Source: Apoderus coryli (Eukaryota > Arthropoda > Insecta > Coleoptera > Attelabidae). From it: DNA of 64,000 nt. Position 1 is the stretch's first letter; each line of letters begins with the position of its first letter. Shown one piece after another: positions 60,267-64,000 of this stretch. The stretch lies in NCBI GenBank assembly GCA_911728435.2, contig OU452210.1, positions 8,246,001 through 8,310,000 of the forward strand. Direction: 5' to 3'. The notes under the pieces are model-generated. The model ran no database searches. It was not told where the DNA came from and saw only the letters and a list, made by a program, of their open reading frames with translations. The position numbers and the translations under genes were made by a program.

Positions 60267-62063
60267 CAGAAATTATACCTGAAATGTTATTAAAAAAAAT
60301 ATCAATTTCATAATATAAATGTGCTGTTGGAATGTTGAAAATTACAAATATTCTATGTGAATTCTTCCTGTTCAAATATTATTATTAATATACAAATATG
60401 AAAAATTATTGATTATATAATAAATATAACCCAGATATGGGAAAAAAATCAGTCACTAACAAATTTTCTTCCGTCCAACCAAACCTCTGGTGTTATTTAC
60501 TGATATCTCTATCCTAAATACAATACTAAGGAATTCAGCAGTTTCATTATGCCATTTTTTCTTTTAGGCCTTCAATTTTGATATACAGGGTATCAATGAT
60601 CGAATATTTTTTCACTAAATCTAGTATCACCACGGGTAGGGTGAAACAAATAATGCACACATGCTTGTAGAACATTAAAAAAAAAACACCTAAAAAAAAG
60701 GACAGAAAGTCCAAATTATTGACGTGTAACAAATTTTTCCATTTCGTTAGGGAAACATTTTCCGATTCTCGTTTTTGATAACTACCTTCACTTCATCGTT
60801 CGAGGGCTCTCGTGAGATTTACTAGGATAAAATAAAGCGCAACATTGAGGAAGTAAGGCTGGAATCTAATCGGGTTTCGCAGAGCCTTTTCAGTTCGGTG
60901 CGAGTCACAGGCTGCCTCTAACATGACAGACTTGACGTCGGAGGTATTTTAGAGTATTTTTTTTAGCATTTAAAAATTCGACACTTCTCCACACTTCCGC
61001 TACTCCCAATACACTGGATGGATGCAACGCATTCAAATAGCGCAAGTGTATAGAGGGAGAATGTTACTTCCTAGAGTTCTACAAGCATGTATACATTAAT
61101 TGCCAGCCTGCCCTCCTATTATATTTATACGAAATTGGGTTTCAGCTACTCTCAAATGTTTAAAAAACTATCTATTCTATAAAATAGACAGGGTTTGAGT
61201 TATTTGAACACCCCTATCTTTTTTAAAATAGTAGTAATTTCTCTTAAAATATTATCTCTTTAAAATACGATAAGATGAATCGTTTTAAAGATAATTTGAA
61301 AAGTATTAGCTCTAGTTGTCGTCGCGTCCTCTTATTTTTTCGGTTTTGTACATTTTATGTGACCAAAGAGATTTCTTAGTACTTTAACTTGAAAATGAGT
61401 AACAAAAACTGCAAGTTTGGTTTAATTTTACTGTCTTTATGGTTTAAAATAACCCAATGAGCCATTAAATTCTGGCCACTCTTTCGCGTTATTTTTAATA
61501 CCCTTTTCCCATGAAAACTACCATTTGAAGTAGTAGTGATCACAATATTTATGATAGAAGCACGTGTCTAAAGTTTTTGTAGACGTGAGAGCTTTGATTT
61601 TCGATTTTTTTTATATTATTTATAAATTATACATATTAAAGTGATACATGAGTGCAAAATTCCAAGTTGGTGACACAATAAAGTTGAATTTTCTTATTTT
61701 TTAAATACCCTGTATATCTACTCTATGTACGTTAATAAATAAAATCCTATTATAGAGATATTAAACTATTTCGGCTATCCAGCCTTGACTTATTTGAATG
61801 GTTATAATTAAATAAATTACCTTATTCAACAATACAGGTTTCCAACGAACAGTGTGTTTTGTTGTAGAAAACTTGTCATATTTTCTATACCACCGGTACA
61901 TGTTTTTCATATTATATGATTACAAATAGCCTTTGGAATTATTTAATTACCACCTACATGTTGCTGCTTATATGATCACAGACGTAAAGTAACATAACTT
62001 AAAGTTAATAGGATTACCAAAATTTTGAGCAATATCTTCCTATAAATATTGACTAGAACAATA
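60267..62063. other. Intergenic region between convergent genes, nothing recognised
   Basis: No gene or clear repeat was identified. The sequence is less AT-rich around 60780-61090. The strings ccctgtatat (61710) and tacagggtat (60593) resemble transposon ends of the gggtgt type but are too short to call. Confidence 0.45.
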
Positions 62064-62166
62064 TTACGGCCAATCATCCGATGATTCATCATGAACTGAA
62101 TGCCATGTCAATCCATCACCAACTGGTTCATGATTAGATGGTAGCAACACATGACGCAAAAACGTT
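62064..62166 (-). CDS. ZDHHC16: ZDHHC16 terminal exon
   Basis: Acceptor tctag. It encodes TFLRHVLLPSNHEPVGDGLT, WHSVHDESSDDWP and the TAA stop at 62066-62064. Confidence 0.9.
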
Positions 62167-64000
62167 CTAGAAACAAAGTCGTTGATTGTATCAAAATAAA
62201 AATTACTAAACATGTTACCTTACCTGCCACTTACTAACCCTAAAAATAATTTCCAATTTTTTCTACGACCAAAATTATAAGGGTTTTTATATAACTTTCC
62301 TAATTCAGCCATTCTTTGAGTTTCAGTTTTATTTATATGTGCCTCTATACTAGTTTCACCTTTACCAATTAACTGGGCATGCCACATTGACAAAGCTCCC
62401 AAAGCGAAAAAGACTCCTAAAAAACAAATAGTACAAAGTTAGTTATGCATATCCCAACAAGACAACTTTTGTCCCTGCCAGCCTCAGACGGTTTATAAAC
62501 TTATCCACGATATATTATAAGTTTCGTGCACAGCTACCCTGCAATAAGTTTTTATTTTGAAATAAACATTCACAAACATATATTATGGAGTTCCACAAGG
62601 TTTCTGGGTCTTGCTCAAACTTTGGGAACAAAATAATTAATAAAATAATCAAGTATGATCACCTAAAACCAAATCAAACAGTGTTTCTGGATTATACTGA
62701 TTTAAATCATTATTTGAATTAATTTAAAATTAAAGAGAACCAGCGTCTGTAAAAAAAAAACGGTTGTGTCACCCCAAACCTTTCCCGACAAGTAACAATA
62801 TAATCAAAAATATAAGACCTGCGTAACGAAACAGAATTTTAATAATAATTGTATTATTTTCATTATTTCCAACGTAACAAACTAACTACTTTATGCAAAA
62901 ATTAGAAAAAAAAAAGAGCTGGGATCCGAACCCATAACCTTCCGCATGCGAAGCAAACGTTCTATCAATGACGCCACAGTACCCTCTTTGAAAATGTTGT
63001 ATTTCAATTGTTATAAGGTACGTGCCAACCATCTACTGCTTCTCTATCTAACTTTTTTAAGAAAAACAAGTTCACAATATAGGAAAATTTAAATAATTAC
63101 ATGATGCTAAAATTTGGCTAGCACTAAAGGCTATTCTGCTTAACCAAACCAAAGCTAGAAAAATTACAGTGACAATTAATAAAATTACATAATGCACAAC
63201 TACTACTAGTACGAATGAGTAACATAATTTTTTTAGGTAGACTTCTGTTTAAGATATGCCTATTGCATAGCACACAGCTTTATCAGAATATAATCATAAT
63301 ATAATTATTTCAAGGCTTTCTGCAGATGTGACAATAAGAAGTTCAGAATGATTAATTTTAATTAAACAAACATATATACCTATATAAATTAATAAAGTAC
63401 TCAAAATAGTTTACCACAATTTATAAGGGCCATGTATAGGATAGCTTTTCTTCGCCAAGGATTACTTTTATCGTAAATAATTTCATCATCCATTTCCAAT
63501 GGTGTAACATTAATCTAAAAATAATATAACCTAATATAAAACAAAATTGATCAAATTTCTCAAATATATTACCACTGGTACAAGTGCACCGGTTCTATTA
63601 ATTTTCACACTATGTCCTTCTAATTCTGGTTCATCGGCATCAGACTGATCCAAAATCATGGTTGTATATGCTATATCGTATCCCGCAAAAATGATAAAGA
63701 TTACACCAGCTACCATATAAACCATGTAGAGAAAGAAATATCTATGATTTCGATGTCCAACACAGTTATTTAACCAAGCTAAATTACTGTTAAGGATATA
63801 GACAGAGAGTATTAAACACGTATTCATATATAATAATTTTATTCTAAATCATAACAAATGCGGACTCAACAGTCTGGTATTAAAAACATTATATAGTGAT
63901 TAGAGCGCTTCCTTTAGTTTTTAAGGATACGGCAGTGATGGTCCATTTTCAAAATACACCTATTACATACAGAACAATGATGTGTTCTAGGTGGTTTTGG
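62064..64000 (-). CDS. ZDHHC16: ZDHHC16-type palmitoyltransferase (C-terminal part; 5' end off the window)
   Basis: This is a multi-pass endomembrane protein S-acyltransferase, transferring palmitate to cysteines via its DHHC motif. Minus-strand exons: 64000-63931 (open at the edge), 63778-63573, 63514-63415, 62416-62224 and 62166-62064; all are GT-AG and phases fit. Order: zinc-binding Cys-rich PKPPRTHHCSVCNRC, catalytic DHHC split by an intron (MDHHC/PWLNNCVGHRNHRYFF), a membrane helix (FFLYMVYMVAGVIFIIFAG), a lumenal loop, a second helix (ILYMALINCGVFFALGALSM), then GETSIEAHIN (the TTxE-equivalent), NPYNFGRRKNWKLFLG and a C-terminus ending HDESSDDWP. The GETSIE and NPYNxG/NWK/FLG pattern and the tail are specific to the ZDHHC16 branch. 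It converges on the CLIP protease. The N-terminal helices lie beyond 64000. Confidence 0.92.
62224..62416 (-). CDS. ZDHHC16: ZDHHC16 exon with TTxE-equivalent motif
   Basis: Acceptor ttttag, donor gtaagg. It encodes VFFALGALSMWHAQLIGKGE, then TSIEAHINKTETQRM and NPYNFGRRKNWKLFLG. It ends with two bases of a split Arg codon. Confidence 0.92.
62870..63000 (-). mobile_element. tRNA-Ala-derived SINE, minus-strand copy
   Basis: On the minus strand a tRNA-like head has box A (tggcgtcattgatagaacg), an anticodon arm tttgcttcgcatgcggaag consistent with Ala (CGC), and box B ggttcggatccc. It runs into agctc, a T-run, and the tail ttctaatttttgcataaag then tagttagtttgttacgtt. There is no paired acceptor stem, so this is a SINE rather than a functional tRNA. 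It lies in the sense orientation inside a ZDHHC16 intron and shares its tail with the 40.8-kb copy. Confidence 0.82.
63415..63514 (-). CDS. ZDHHC16: ZDHHC16 exon, fourth membrane helix start
   Basis: Acceptor ttttag, donor gtaaac. It encodes INVTPLEMDDEIIYDKSNPW then RRKAILYMALINC and one base of a split Gly codon. Confidence 0.87.
63573..63778 (-). CDS. ZDHHC16: ZDHHC16 exon following DHHC
   Basis: Acceptor tttag. It encodes WLNNCVGHRNHRYFFLYMVY, the lumenal loop DQSDADEPELEGHSVK and NRTGALVPV, before donor gtaata. Confidence 0.9.
63931..64000 (-). CDS. ZDHHC16: ZDHHC16 exon with zinc fingers (partial)
   Basis: It encodes PKPPRTHHCSVCNRCILKMD and HHC, and ends with one base of the split Pro codon before donor gtatcc. 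It continues past the window edge. Confidence 0.9.

Noticed and set aside
62928..62990. Functional tRNA-Ala gene on the minus strand
   Set aside because: Box A, anticodon arm and box B are present but there is no complementary acceptor stem, and the sequence runs into a SINE tail shared with another locus.

Overview
This is AT-rich, intron-rich, repeat-laden animal DNA, most likely from an insect. The evidence is GT-AG introns, three or four genes of metazoan families, a CLIP-domain serine protease (an arthropod innate-immunity and development class), a DRE-type TATCGATA promoter element, and Penelope, jockey-like LINE, mariner and tRNA-SINE remnants. The order is not determinable from sequence alone. 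Nothing bacterial or phage-like is present.

Layout. 1-20884: no confident gene; it holds a 156-bp tandem array (11.6-12.0 kb), a decayed LINE (15.6-16.3 kb) and a dead mariner transposase (19.1-19.9 kb). 20885-43114 (+): six exons of a neuronal calcium sensor of the KChIP type, whose first exon(s) are not identified. Its introns carry LINE pieces, a tRNA-Ala-derived SINE and a Penelope-type tail. 43115-48234: intergenic, with an inverted pair of Penelope-like tails. 48235-49415 (-): complete two-exon gene for translocon-associated protein delta (SSR4), with a DRE upstream. 50.2-53.7 kb (+): a Penelope-like element with an uninterrupted 863-codon reverse transcriptase/GIY-YIG frame. 54819-60211 (+): complete eight-exon CLIP-domain serine protease, with a 160-bp hairpin in intron 1 and a LINE fragment in intron 6. 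62064-64000 (-): last five exons of a ZDHHC16-type palmitoyltransferase, convergent with the protease and running off the right edge.

The host genes are unrelated housekeeping, neuronal and immune genes, not a cluster with a shared task. The most interesting structure is an RNA-like motif. Three different Penelope-type tails (42.84, 46.89 and 53.62 kb) each contain a hammerhead-ribozyme-like arrangement: CTGANGA core, stem II, GAAA, palindromic ACATGT stem III, and stem I. The loops are conserved while both stems I and II differ by compensating changes. All three have one extra base after the CTGANGA core, so catalysis is uncertain. At 46.3-47.0 kb an inverted partner copy has lost just the ribozyme-like core. 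A tRNA-Ala-like SINE family with two copies sharing a tail, and a long near-perfect intronic palindrome, are also worth checking.
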